Shown here: positions 1 to 13,894 of the stretch, piece after piece
How the letters are laid out: each line of letters begins with the position of its first letter
Position numbering within the stretch: the first letter of the stretch is position 1
Assembly: GCF_964340395.1 (NCBI RefSeq)
Contig: NC_135553.1
Location: 24,729,449 to 24,791,948 of the forward strand
Length of the DNA: 62,500 nt
DNA from: Glandiceps talaboti
Lineage: Eukaryota; Hemichordata; Enteropneusta; Spengelidae
Direction of reading: 5' to 3'
Notes under the pieces: generated by a model
Told to the model about the DNA's origin: nothing
The model's input: the letters and a program-made list of their open reading frames with translations, nothing else
Database searches by the model: none
Program-made: the position numbers and the translations under genes

Positions 1-54
1 GATCAAAGTGAAAATTGGTTCATGAATATAGAATCACAGACAGGGATAAAACTA

Positions 55-255
55 GTCCAATCTGTAAAATCTGATGTGGTGAAAGCAGCTATTAATGCTT
101 TATTTACCTCTATTTCCATCGTTTTGTGTCGTTTGTTTTTGTTCTGAGTGTTCGCCACCTGCACTCGAAACAAACACGAACGACACAAAACGATGGAAAT
201 AGAGGTAAACGAAGCATTTGACCGCTTTCACCACATCAGATTTTACAGATTGGCT
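55..255. mobile_element. Foldback/MITE-like element, family 1
   Basis: Two arms of ~85-90 bp (57-145 and 165-253) are near reverse complements around a short loop. The tips read ccaatctgtaaaatctgatg and its complement. The arm sequence is related to the ends of the element at 6508-6996. Confidence 0.7.
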
Positions 256-535
256 GCCAGACTAAATGACTATCGTTCGTTTACGTTTGTAAGGCGCATG
301 AAGTGCGCCCCGAGCGGCGAAACTGCGAGAAGTGAGGGACATTGGTCAATCATTTCTCGGCGCACAAAAGTTGGTCAGGATAACCAGCCTGTGGTTCTAA
401 CTACAGTCTGGTCAAATGCTCTCAATCAGCACACATTTATGTGCTCCCTCCTGCTGTGAACATGTGTTGATGGATCCCCGCGTCATATAGACTGTCAGTG
501 GAGTCCTGGTTGGGCATAATCAAAACAGCTGTACC

Positions 536-563
536 AAATGAATGAATGAATGAATGAATGAAT
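536..563 (+). repeat. (AATG)n microsatellite
   Basis: Seven tandem aatg units. Confidence 0.9.
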
Positions 564-729
564 GCAAGTGTAAATATGAATTTTTTTATTGTTGGAAGGA
601 ATAGTCAAAAAATGAAATGATTTAACTATCAACATTGGTGCTTGTTATACTTGTTATATGCTTGATAGACAAGTTTTACTTCTATTTCCAGTATTAGGGG
701 ATTTCACTTGGCAAAAATATCAGATCAAA

Positions 730-1234
730 ACATTGGGAAGAGCAACAGCAAAAAAGAGAAAACAAGAAATATAATGACTATGACTGGTTGAAGTTGTTCT
801 TGAGTGGAACTCTTGAAAAATAAAAGAGAAAGAATTAGATAAATCTAATTGATGAGTATTAATTACCAAAAAAGAGGAAATTAAAAAGAGAAAAATTAGA
901 CATAATATCCACTCACGTAGTAGGAATACCAGAATTTAGATCTAGAAAAATGACTGCAAATGAAATTAAAACTACTATCATGGGCATGAGTGAAACAGAT
1001 AGTTGTGACTCTGAGACTGAAAGTGACACTTCTGTAATGCGTGTTCTAGGCAGTGATGGGGACAACTGTGATATTGATAGCTCAGAAAATTCATGTACTG
1101 AAGAAAATTCATGTACTGATGATAACACTAACAGTGATGAAACATCCTCGCGGAAAAGTTACTTTGAGAAGTGGCAGAATTGCAGATCGATTTATGTTGC
1201 ATTAAATAATCATTTTTTTTCTATGACCCCCTAA
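730..1234 (+). pseudogene. Decayed ORF with SAP-like motif and acidic Ser-rich linker
   Basis: From ~767 the frames read YNDYDWLKLFLSGTLEK, then (frameshifted) KELDK, then EKLDIISTHV. This pattern resembles the SAP-type helix-extension-helix segment common in transposon-borne proteins. An open stretch from 950 continues with an Asp/Ser/Glu-rich linker (SETDSCDSETESDTSVMR). Internal stops and frame changes indicate decay. The parent gene is not identified. Confidence 0.35.
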
Positions 1235-1860
1235 AAATTGTGAAATTTTTGTTTAGCCCCCCCCCCACCCACCTAAGAACGTCATCAACCATGAAGTGTA
1301 TTACAATATTACATCTCCTAATAAATCTATATGTTTACATGTAAAACCAGAGGTTTGTCACAATTTTAATGCATAGATAACGCACGAGTCCGTAGCGTAG
1401 CACCACAGGCACTTATTTCCTGAGATATATTCCTGAGTACAATAAAATATCGATAATATTGAGATATTTGGCAAATAATATATGAAAGGGGTAAAATGAC
1501 ACGGGTTTCTAGGATCGCACCGCGACATACTCTTCTCGTATGGCGCCCTCTAGAGAGTGAATCGCGAGATATATGCCAATGACGAGGTCAACATAGGTCA
1601 CTGAACACGGAAGAGACCACGTATTTTGTTCCGTAGTTTGGGAGCTGAATAACAACATCTGGAAAAAGTTTGTCAGTTTGTAATTGTATGCAGACTTCAT
1701 TTTATGGGTAAATTCGAGTGAATGCACTAGATCTACGCATGCTCACTCAGAACAAGACCCTGACCTTCAACTTCAATATTCGAGGTTGTGTACAAAGTTT
1801 GAGTTCCTGTGTGTGATAAGTTCTTCGTTATAACCGACCAACTGGTTCTTGACTGGAAGG
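1235..1860. other. Upstream region of the FAM234-like gene
   Basis: No gene seen. It should contain the promoter and 5'UTR, but no TATA box or initiator could be assigned. A C-rich run lies near 1258-1270. Confidence 0.4.
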
Positions 1861-1885
1861 ATGCCAGCGTGGTGGAAATCATCAG
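1861..1885 (+). CDS. FAM234: FAM234-like exon 1 (start exon)
   Basis: Codes MPAWWKSS plus one base, followed by the donor gtaggt. The single leftover G joins the first two bases of exon 2 to make Gly. The 5'UTR lies upstream with an undefined start. Chosen because the phase fits and no nearer ATG-plus-donor was seen. Confidence 0.75.
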
Positions 1886-4800
1886 GTAGGTCTTGACAGT
1901 AATTTATTTTGTTAAACGACAATAGTCTGATAACTAGTCGTCTTAATTATGCATTTACATGTAAATATTAAACTTAGGATGTGCGACATCTTTTACTTTA
2001 TATAGAGTTTTGAAATGCAAATTTATTAATACGTTTACAGCATGAACATGTATACATGCATACAAGTATTCAAAGTTTGTTGCCATGGTGTACTTTGGCT
2101 TAAAATTTACTGCTACATAAAATGTATGATCGCAGTTTGCATATGTGTGGCCTAATTTAAGTGGTTGGCATTATCAAGCTTACATTTTAATACTTTTGTA
2201 TAATTTGTATTAAACTGTGAAACTTAATTAAAAAATGGTGGGTATATCAAATATTAGCACAATAATTTAAGAGAGGAGAATGACCCATCTATACCTCTCT
2301 TGGTACCCTTTGTATGAAACAACCATTTTGATGAACAGGAATGTGATAAATATAATATTGGATTAGACACATACAAAGAACCATACATGGTCATTAATAT
2401 TAACAGCTACAAACCTCATTCTGATTATGATATATTTGCTAAACAAAGTTGCATTATATCCCCAATATCCACTACCATAATATGTCAATATATAAGCAAT
2501 GGCAGATGAGTAATGTCATGTGTTTGTATATAATGGTCATTGTGTGTGTATGTATATATATACACTTCTGTTGACGTACATTGTACCGTTGCCATAAAGA
2601 AGCTTGTGGAGTTATAGCAAATAGGCATACTACATTGGTTGTGAAGCTTACAAGTCAAGTGAAACATATTGGTCAGACTAGGATATACATGTAGTAGCAT
2701 TTGTGGTTGGATGGGTTCTCTGATATTTGGACTTTGGTATTTTATTTGAAAAATTAGATTTTCAAATTGTAAAGAGATATTGAAGGAAAAGAAGGCACTA
2801 CTTGAATAATTATTGAATGATATCTCATCTAAATAATCTATGTCATTGAAAGCTAAAATCAGAAATGTCACCATATATCATCACAGCATTGACTGTAGAT
2901 TCATAACACTTGACTTTTCTTTTTTTCGTTTAGGAACGAGAGACCATGAAACTGTTGACTATGATAGGATACCGCTGACAAGCAAAGAGGGTTGTGATAG
3001 TGAAGATGAGGAAATTTTTAATGGCTCTACTGTGACTTCTTCTGAACATTTTGATGTTGAGGTTTTGACAGAAAATGGAAGGACTGATACAAGACACACT
3101 CTTAAAAGTGTTAAAAGTGAATCATCATGGAAAAGATCTCTCTGTTTTATTGGTTGTATTGTGCTAAGTATTGGAGTTGTGTTCTTCCTGTATTTTGGTT
3201 TACCTTGTCCACAATCAACCGGATCCTGGCATAAAGAATTCCCTGGTTTTGGTGAGTTCTAATTTTGTTAAGGTTCAGCTTTGCAACCATACTTCTCTTG
3301 CAATCCAAAGACATTGGTTTACCGGAAGCTGCCTTCCAGGTCATTGGAATAATGCCAGTACATCACCAGTTGGGATTGTTTATGGTTAGAACTAGGATGG
3401 TATCTGATTGTCTTCGAACATCTCACTTTTGTTCTTAATTAATGAAAATATTCTTGGGAAATGCTCACAGTTGTTCGCCTTGCAAAGATCCAAGAATTTC
3501 ACCTCTAATATATACAAAAAAAAATACAAATGCCCCCACCACTCCCTCTTTCCATTCATCTAAACATTTTTTAGGTATTCTTGTAGAGGGGAAGGATCGT
3601 CATGAGAAAGTACCTGTTGAAATTAATTAAAAATTAAATATATCGTAAATTATGATATTTATCAGCCTGTGGTCTAATTGTTTTATTGTTTTATTATTTT
3701 ATTTTATTTTTAAAAGATATAATTTTTTCATCATCTGATTAATTCTTACATGCTCTAATTAAAAGAAATGGAAATGATACCACTTTAGAGAATATGTTGA
3801 CAATGGTTAACATGCCATAGATGTCAAGTGTCTAATAAAGGGTGGTCAGAAATTACAAAGATAAATAAGTTTTCACTTTAAACCCCAACGTTAGAATTCC
3901 TCAGGCTTAGATTAGTACTATAATATAAGTTGAGCCATAAGGATTACATAGGATTATTCTTTTGTTCTACACCAACATTTTCTACACTTCTGGAAGACCA
4001 CTTTTTTTCTCACCCAAATTTTTCTCTTAATCTGACATTAACTTTTAAAAGAGAAAATGAGCATAGGTAGACTGCAGAATCTCATTCACCATACATTGTA
4101 TTTACATTTAGATTCCACCAACAATATCCCTGTACCAGACTGGTTGATGAAAACACAATGCACATGACCATGGCAATTAAAACAGTCTACAAGCCCACAA
4201 GTCAATGAAGACTGAGTGTTTTGTTCTTGTTGTTTGTTTATTTCTTCAAATTGCAGCATCAGAGAATTTTGTTGTTATTTGTTTATTTCTTGAAATTGCA
4301 GCATCAGAGAATTTTGTTGTTACATGTATTTGTTTATTTCTTCAAATTGCAGCATCAGAGAGTGTTGTTACATGTATTTGTTTATTTCTTCAAATTGCAG
4401 CATCAGAGAATTTTGTTGTTACATGTATTTATTTATTTCTTCAAATTGTAGCATCAGAGAATTTTGTTGTTACATGTATTTATTTATTTCTTCAAATTGT
4501 AGCATCAGAGAGTGTTGTTAGATGTATTTGTTTATTTCTTCAAATTGCAGCATCAGAGACTTTTGTTGTTATTTGTTTATTTCTTCAAATTGTAGCATCA
4601 GAGAGTGTTGTTAGACTGTATGACGTTAACAGTGATGGTATCCTTGATATGTTATTTGGAACTGACATAGAAGGAGGACCTCTAACTGAAGACGTAGCTA
4701 AACAATTGTGCCATAAATACGGTGAGTGTAATGTAGAAATAAAGTCATTTTCATAACGTTCAGGTTCTGGAGAGTTATTTCATGATTTCACATCATTTAT

Positions 4801-7800
4801 ATTATGGATGACTGCTGAAAAATAGAGAGTTTGACCATGAATAGTATGACTGCTGTATTTGGTCACAGATACCCTGGATATGTCACACAGGGTATGTCAT
4901 GCAGGGTATATCACATGTACATGTATGTCAGGCAGGGTATATCCCATGTATGTTACGCAGGGTATATCACATGTATGTCAGGCAGGGTATATCACATGTA
5001 TGTTATGCAGGGTATGTCATGCAGGGTATATCACATGTACATGTATGTCAGGCAGGGTATATCCCATGTATGTCAGGCAGGGTATATCCCATGTATGTTA
5101 CGCAGGGTATATCACATGTATGTCAGGCAGGGTATATCCCATGTATGTTACGCAGGGTATATCACATGTATGTCAGGCAGGGTATATCACATGTATGTTA
5201 CGCAGGGGATATCACATGTATGTCAGGCAGGGTGTATCACATGTATGTCAGGCAGGGTATATCACATGTATGTTACGCAGGGTATATCACATGTATGTCA
5301 GGCAGGGTATATCACATGTATGTTACGCAGGGGATATCACATGTATGTCAGGCAGGGTGTATCACATGTATGTCAGGCAGGGTATGTCAGGCAGGGTGTA
5401 TCACATGTATGTCAGGCAGGGTATGTCAGGCAGGGTGTATCACATGTATGTCAGGCAGGGTATATCCCATGTATGTTACGCAGGGTATATCACATGTATG
5501 TCAGGCAGGGTATATCACATGTATGTTACGCAGGGGATATCACATGTATGTCAGGCAGGGTGTATCACATGTATGTCAGGCAGGGTATATCACATGTATG
5601 TCAGGCAGGGTGTATCACATGTATGTCAGGCAGGGTATGTCAGGCAGGGTGTATCACATGTATGTCAGGCAGGGTATATCACATGTATGTTACGCAGGGT
5701 ATATCACATGTATGTCAGGCAGGGTATATCACATGTATGTTACGCAGGGGATATCACATGTATGTCAGGCAGGGTGTATCACATGTACATGTATGTTATG
5801 CAGGGTATATCCCATGTATGTTATGCAGGGTATGTCAGGCAGGGTGTATCACATGTATGTCAGGCAGGGTGTATCACATGTATGTTATGCAGGGTATGTC
5901 AGGCAGGGTATATCACATGTATGTTACGCAGGGTGTATCACATGTATGTCAGGCAGGGTATATCACATGTATGTTACGCAGGGTGTATCACATGTATGTC
6001 AGGCAGGGTATATCACATACATGTATGTTATGCAGGGGATATCACATGTATGTCAGGCAGGGTGTATCACATGTATGTCAGGCAGGGTATATCACATGTA
6101 TGTTACGCAGGGTGTATCACATGTATGTCAGGCAGGGTGTATCACATGTATGTCAGGCAGGGTATATCACATGTATGTTACGCAGGGTATGTCATCCAGG
6201 GTATGTCACACAGACACACACATATGTCATTAGGTTCTGTCATGTTCACTAATTTTATATTGTACTTAAACTTCTAGGTTTGGAACCTCCATGTGGTGGT
6301 AGGATAATAGCGTTAGATGGACGCAATGGTAATAGTATTTGGAACACCACAGTCCCTCATGAAATCTTTGAACTGAACTGTGGTAATATTGATATCAACC
6401 AAGATGATGTGATGGACTGTCTAGCTAGTGGTAGAATGGGGGTACTGGTTGCTATCAATCCAAAGACAGGTCAGTCATGATCTACTTATAGATATGTACC
6501 ACAAGCAATCTGATTAAAATCTGATGTAGTGAACTTGGCATGATTTCTTTATGTACCTATCTTTTCTATGCTCTGTTTAGCTCTTTGAGTGAATACCTTG
6601 TTCCTACATTTGACACAATACCATAGGAGTTCATATTCAAACCCTGTACTTACATGCAGCCAATTAGAATCTATCTTCCAACATAACATTTGACGAATGA
6701 AATTGAAACAAAGAGAACCTCAAACAATAACAATAACATCATTGTCTGTGCTTGAGCTCTTTTCGAACAGCGTTCTGCAGTACTGTACCCATGAGTTTCA
6801 GCATAAGATGCATTCTCATTGGTTGAGCAAGTCCACTCAGTGTTCGAGATTTGAACATGAATTCCTATGGTATCATGTCAGATGTAGGAACAAGGTGCTC
6901 ATGCACGGAAAAAAAATACTAATAAGAACACACAACAATAGGAAACAGAAGTAAATAAAGAAATCGCACGTTCACGACATCAGATTTTAATCAGATCGAT
7001 ACCAGAAGGTGAAATTTACATACATGTCACATGATAATGAGTTGGAGCAAGGTCAAAGTTTGTGTGAATTTTTATATTTTCCTATACATTTGTAATTTTA
7101 TAATTTGTAAATGCATTTATTATTTTATAATGTAGATGTTATTTGATTAGTTCATCACCATGTTGTGACTCCATGCATTCTGTCCACTATATAAACACTA
7201 TATACTGTTAATACTAACTTGTAAGTGAGTCTGAATAATATGAAATAAAACAAACACATTTCTGTACTGCACAGGGGGGGGGGGGGGGTATGCAAAATTC
7301 ATGTAATTCTTAGGGAACATAAATTTGTCTTGTATGAAATGTAATCTGTAAACTCTTTAGAAGGGTATACAAAAATACATACCGATACAATCTAATGTTA
7401 AAATGTACCCTTTAGGTAATTTATTTTAGATATATTATATATTTGAAAATATGGATTTGGAACAGATATGATGTAGAGATGTGCATTTCTTGTCATGACA
7501 TGTCAACAAATCATACCTGTCTCTGCAAATAAAGTGACAATATGTTATTAAACTTGTCCATTTTTTTTCATCAATAATATCTTTTTGATTTTATGGAAGT
7601 ATTTAGTTCTTTGCAGTTTATCTTGTATGTAAATCATGTTGGAATGTTATTTCTTTAAAGGTGATATCCTATGGACAATACAGAAAGACGTTACCAATAA
7701 ATATTGCAATATCTACCAGCCCCAAGTGGTCCCTGACATGGATTCTGATGGTGTGTTAGACCTTGTAATAACACATGGTGGAGACATGAGATATAACAAT

Positions 7801-10800
7801 GAAGTCAGTATACAACATGTAGTTTAGACAGTCACTCGCGGCTTTTTTTCCCTACATTTTATCTAAACTTAAGTCGTTGCGGCGCTCCGATCCGGCGCAA
7901 TACTACTATAATCGCATTCTGATATCGAGGCCCTCGATATCAGTATGCGATTATAGTAGTGTTGCGCCGGATCGGAGCGTGGTGACGACTTAAGTTTAGA
8001 TAAAACGTATGAACAAAAAGGCGTGAGCGACTGTCAACAGTATACATGTAGTAGTGTTTTTGTCTAAACTCTGTTTTCAGGGATGTTTTAAAATTCAGAT
8101 TGTATTTAGATGAATTTTAGTAACATATTACACTATTCTTTTTCGCTAACCTATGATTTAAGTATGTCATACTGATAGGTTTTGTTAAAAAAAACTCAGT
8201 GCCAGACCTCTGGTCAAAGTTAAAGGGGTACAAGGTGAGTTTACACGTGTTTGAGTGTAGTTTATGCCACATATTTATAAGATACTTGTTGTTAGCTACC
8301 ACTTGCAATCACTTATCTCAAGCCTGGTATCAAGATATCATTTTAAAATGAACCGATGACATATTGATTTATCATATGTATAAAAAATGTTCCAAGAAAT
8401 TCCTACTATGCAGTCAACTATTTTAACTATGCCAGAAGACAATTGTAATGTTATAGAAGACATTCATCAACATTAAAAGTATTTTGAAATAGAATAATTG
8501 AGGTTATTTATGTAAGTACATGTAATTATTTTCACTTGAGTCAAAATCTTGTAAACTCAGTTTGTGCCACTTTAATAACTCAGTAAACTGACAGTTTTAT
8601 CCAAATCTGAACCTAAAACTTGGAACAATTTGTTCTTTTTGGTAATTCATATACATGGAAAAGTCCTGCAATTGCAATCAATCTTGCTGTTATGTCCTTG
8701 ATAATTTATGGTTGTCCTGGAAACTGACATCAATGAAATGATCTGGTCCAGTATTTCTAACAAATAATCACAAGTCAAATTGTAGTCGTTTGGTGATTAA
8801 TATTGCAAAATACTCCTACTGCTTGACATCAGGTAACTGTGGAAACTCCTTGAATATGACCAAAGTACTCATGTAAATTTATCTGATTTAGGAAGCCTAT
8901 AAATTTGGTAAGAAAAAAAATACAATTAGAACAATACCTAGAAGCTATTATTTGCACACACAAAGTTGACTTATCATCAGTTCTTGATTTTCTGTTTTGT
9001 GTGAATTCTTCAAACATTGGATTTTGTTGTACAATACAAAGTAATTCTCATTGACCTAAAAATAGAATTTGACCACCATGGCATGTCATAAAAATAGTAA
9101 CCATTCAATTCTGTTGTTAACACCCTGACATCTGCTTCATGTGTTACATAAGTATTTATTTATCATAGGCAGGCTTGGCATGAGAATAAGTGGACCTTTA
9201 GTGTTCTATTTTGACCCCCTAGCATGAGGTAAAGTGGTACAAAGAATTCTTGCCAACAGATAGTGTGTTGTTAGCATTGATTTAAAGTATTGTAACTAAG
9301 GTGATGGCTTCATGTTGTTATATTAAACATAGCATTGTTACCATGGTAACCTAAATTTTTAGCTTTTGAACTTAAGTTTGCTTGTTCTACCCAGGAGCAT
9401 AACCGTACTGCTGGACGTATCATGCTGATATCAGGTGCCACTGGTAAATGTATTGGTGGGCAGTATTTGGAAATGCCAGATGGTCAGGAGACATACAGTT
9501 CACCTGTTTTGTATACACATGCAAATGGTGTCATCCATATTCTCTTTGGATCTGGTGGTGAAACAATAAAGGGTAGGTCATTCAATTGTTGTAGGAGGGG
9601 TGGCAGGGGTCTCAAACACTGGAGAGGTGACTCTGTATTGTGTTCTATAAAAATCCTGATGCCAGGGGTAGTTCACTCAATTGCTATAGGAAGCTAGGGT
9701 ACATGTCAATCAAAAGGTGGAAACCTTGTGTTATGACCCTTATGATACTAACATGTGATGGGTATACTAAGGTCACTCAATTGTTGTAGGAGGGGTGGCA
9801 GGGGTCTCTGAAAGGGTGGGAAAGGTGACTCTCTATCTTGATATAAAACAATACTAAAGTATGATGTATGGTCACTCTCAGTACCTGCTATAGCTTTTAC
9901 CTCATGCTAGAGGGTCAAAATAGAACAAAAAGGTCAACTTATTCTCAATCTCAGAGTCATGTGTGCCTATAATAATGCATGTGAAGCATGTGGCGTGGAA
10001 GTTCACCAAGAAATCAAATGTTTGTTATTTTTATGATGTGCCTAGACAGCAATATTCTATTTTAGGTATTGAGAATTGTTGCAGGAGGAATGGTAGAGGT
10101 CTCCCAAAAGGTGGAAAGGTGACCCCATGGTGTGGCATACAATTAATACTAAATAGGATAATTTTTTCAATTGTGTGGGAGAGTAGGGTTTTGTAATGTT
10201 GAAATGTATTACCAGTACATGTAGTTATAACCACTTTACTCTTGTAAGTTAATGTATTGTTACGCACTGAATAAAGTAGGTACTATGTTTTTACTACCTG
10301 GTACCTTAAGTTGTTCAGGTTTACCAGTGACAGTGATTCCATTTTGGTACAACCTGTTTTTCAGCCCAATATGCTGAAATAAATAAGTATGGAGTCAAAA
10401 TACATCATTAACAGTTATAGTTGGAAGATGTAGACTAATCCACCTGTTTTGTTAATATACAATCTGACGGTGTCATCCATATTCTCTTTGGATCTGTTGG
10501 TGAAGTAAGTATAAAATGTACACATACCTGTAATGATACCTGACGTATTAGGTAAATAGACTTGTGTGGAGGGTTTGACTTTTTTAAGGTATTTCTTTCT
10601 AAGTTAAGGAGCCTTGAAAATCCCCACTTTCATACTTCATCTCTTCATCACTGTTCTTGATAGGTTCTTTGTGGGCAATCTCTCTACTGGATTTGTATAA
10701 TAACATTATTCCGGCTAAAGATGGAATTAAACCCCCTTTCCCTGCTAACTACAATGGATACTCTGAACCGTGGGGAAAAGTACCAAGGATAAAGCATAAC

Positions 10801-11582
10801 AATGGATTTATAGAACTTGTCAGGTAGGATTAAAAGCTTGGGGGCAATTACTAGATCTTTTTTTATCAAATTTGATGGCTATGACATATTTATCATAATG
10901 AATGTTGTGATTATAAAACCCTGTACAATTATAGTCTAGTCCTAATGCTTTACAATCATCTGTATAGTCAAATAGATTTCTTTAGCACAGAATTTCATTA
11001 TTACCACCTACAGCAGTTTATATTATTGGAGCATGGATATAAACATGATCACGTTATTGCGTCCTGATGTTACCTACTTTCAAACTGGATGTTGAGTTTG
11101 TAGTAAACTGAACAAAGTAACAAATTACAACCTCCTGTCAGTGTGTGATGGATTACTATTGACATGCACTGTTCATCCCTTCCCAAGCAGATTTAGCTAG
11201 ATGTTCTGTAAAATTTGTCCGTTTGACTAAACATTAGAAAGAGATGATAGAGAACAACAACACATATAGTAACTAGATTAGTAGATTAGTACAATTATTA
11301 GCCTGGCACAGACCTATACCAGCACTATAGTCCTTTATATCTTCTTCCACTTCTAGGCAGCATACAATTCATTGTAGCCTCTATAAGTACATAGGATTAA
11401 AGCATTCACATTGCAACCTCTATCCTACCAGGTCCCCAATTATACAGCTGGGTTGACTGTAACACAATCACAGTTCAGATCTTACCCAAGGCAGCCATTC
11501 AGAAACAACAGTAGTGGCATGGCTTGAACCACCAACTCACAGATTTAAGATAGCGACTAGACCACCTTCACAAAACTATATT

Positions 11583-11627
<45 letters not shown>

Positions 11628-13817
11628 GTCAATCAATTAGTCAGTCAGTCAGTCAGTCAGTCAGTTAGTCAGTCAGTCAATCTTTATTTCTATAGCAAGC
11701 ATGGTAAAGCATACAAAAAATAACATACAGAAATAAAGTGAATACATATTTATAATAATAATAATAATATATATATAATAAATACTAATAATTCATTGTT
11801 AAAAATCTTTTTTCTAAAGGAGTGAAGCTGAGGTGGGTGTCATGGTACCCGTTGTCCTGGGAGACCTGAATAATGATACGATAGATGACATAGTAGTGTC
11901 TGTGTTCAATGGAACGATAGCAGTATTAGATGGAGATACATTAGAACTGATATGGACAACTGGTGATAGGTTTGATGGATATCAATTTTATAGGTAACGA
12001 AATGTCTTCTTTTCATAGTATTCATAGTTTTGCTAAGATTTTTGGAGAAGTTAAAGTGGCCATATGGATGAGAATTGGGTATTTATTTGGGATTTTTGAT
12101 TTATAAAACAATTTTATCATGGCTCCGTATTTGAAAAATCAATGTGAAACAACATATTCCAAGTCCTTGTTTGTAACTCAATAAATTGCAAAAGCATAAC
12201 AAATATGTAAAATGTTTGTTATTGTATGTACAATAACAATCTTGTTCCATATTTTTTAGCTTTTTGCTCTGTATTGAGTCACACACACAAACTTTGCCAA
12301 TGTTGTTTCACATTAATTTTTCAAGTAGGAAGCCATGATAAAATTGTTTTATAAATTAAAAATCTCAAATAAATACTCAATCCATATGGCCACTTAAAGC
12401 ACATTTTTCTGTCATGAACTATTACATTTTGGGGGGCAGATGTGTAATGGACTCATGTAAAATTCTGTCTATTTTTATTGCCTTTAAAACTAAAACATGT
12501 TACCTTCAAATAAAAATTCATCTGTGTTTATAAACCTAAGTATGGCATTAAAACTTTTGTTCCAAAGACACACTTGAAAATTGTTACCTGAAATTTTCAA
12601 CCATGACAAAGACTGAAGTGTCGTGGCAGAATTTCCAGGTAATAATTGTCAGGTTTTTGTATTGAAAAAAAGTTTAATTTGATACTAAAAAGATGTATGA
12701 TGTGCTAGCTGACAAGTTTTCTGAGGACCTATGTAGAGTTTATATGACTTTGAACTTCTGGTAGTACATATTGTTTGTTCACATTCCATATCAGTATTGC
12801 ATCTAAAGGTGGACAATTTTCAACATAACATCTACTATATTCTATATGTACAAGTGTTTACTTTCATACTAGTGGTATTTACACTGCAGTGCAGTAGCAA
12901 AAATAGTATTGCATATCTGAATGCAAATGCTAGTCAACTGACAGCCTGTTTGTTCCTTTTACAAAATATCGTGTAAAAATTAGGTGTTCCAGATAAACAT
13001 ACGTATTAATAATAGCCCCATTTCACGTGAGTTCCGGTGTGGATACTCAGGGGTATTTGCATTTATGCTTGCAGTGTTTTTTTGCTGCACTTTCACCTTC
13101 ATGCTCATGAAAGTACAACCACAGAGAACACTGCAAGCACTCATGCAAATACCACAAGTACGCCACACTTACACTCTTGCATCATGGGTTTCTGTCATAT
13201 TCTGTGTTCTATTGTAGTACCCCAGCTCTAGGCTATTTCAATGATGATGACACTCTGGATGTAATGGTACATGTTAGTTGGGGAGTTTGGCAGACATATA
13301 ACTTGACTGTTGTAAGTAAATCTTTTATTTTTTTGATAATTTTATCACCAGTTTTTTATATTTTAAAGGGTTCCTTTAAGAATTATATGAAAAAAAAATC
13401 TGTTAGAAATTGTTCACTTTTAGAAAATAAAATAAATACAAAGCCAGGATAATCTCTTCAAGTTTCCTAAATACTCTGAAAAGTTTTACTCTGTTCACAT
13501 AGCATTATTTAGGTAATCCAAAAATTCAATGTATAGTCACTGGGGTGATTTCTAAGTTTATGATTTCATGATATATAAGGTCTATATATTTATGATTATT
13601 ACATGTAATAACTAGTAGGTAATACTGAGATCAAATATTGAACATTTAGGAAATTAGTCATATGGAAAAAATGTATAAATTATTTATGAGTTGCAATTTT
13701 TTAATAGACAGTTTATTGGTGGTAATGAGGGGTTTATGATAAGTTTGATTAATGTTATCAGAGAAGAATTTTATTGCCTCAAAGTAGGAGAGAGAGGGAG
13801 GGAGGGAGGGAGGGAGG

Positions 13818-13894
<77 letters not shown>

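Noticed and set aside
148-459. 103-codon ORF at the window start
   Set aside because: Runs across one arm and the flank of a foldback element, with no recognisable protein features.
4831-6277. Three overlapping ORFs of 444-473 codons
   Set aside because: They are the three frames of the 25-bp minisatellite inside intron 3. There is no splice linkage and no non-repetitive protein.
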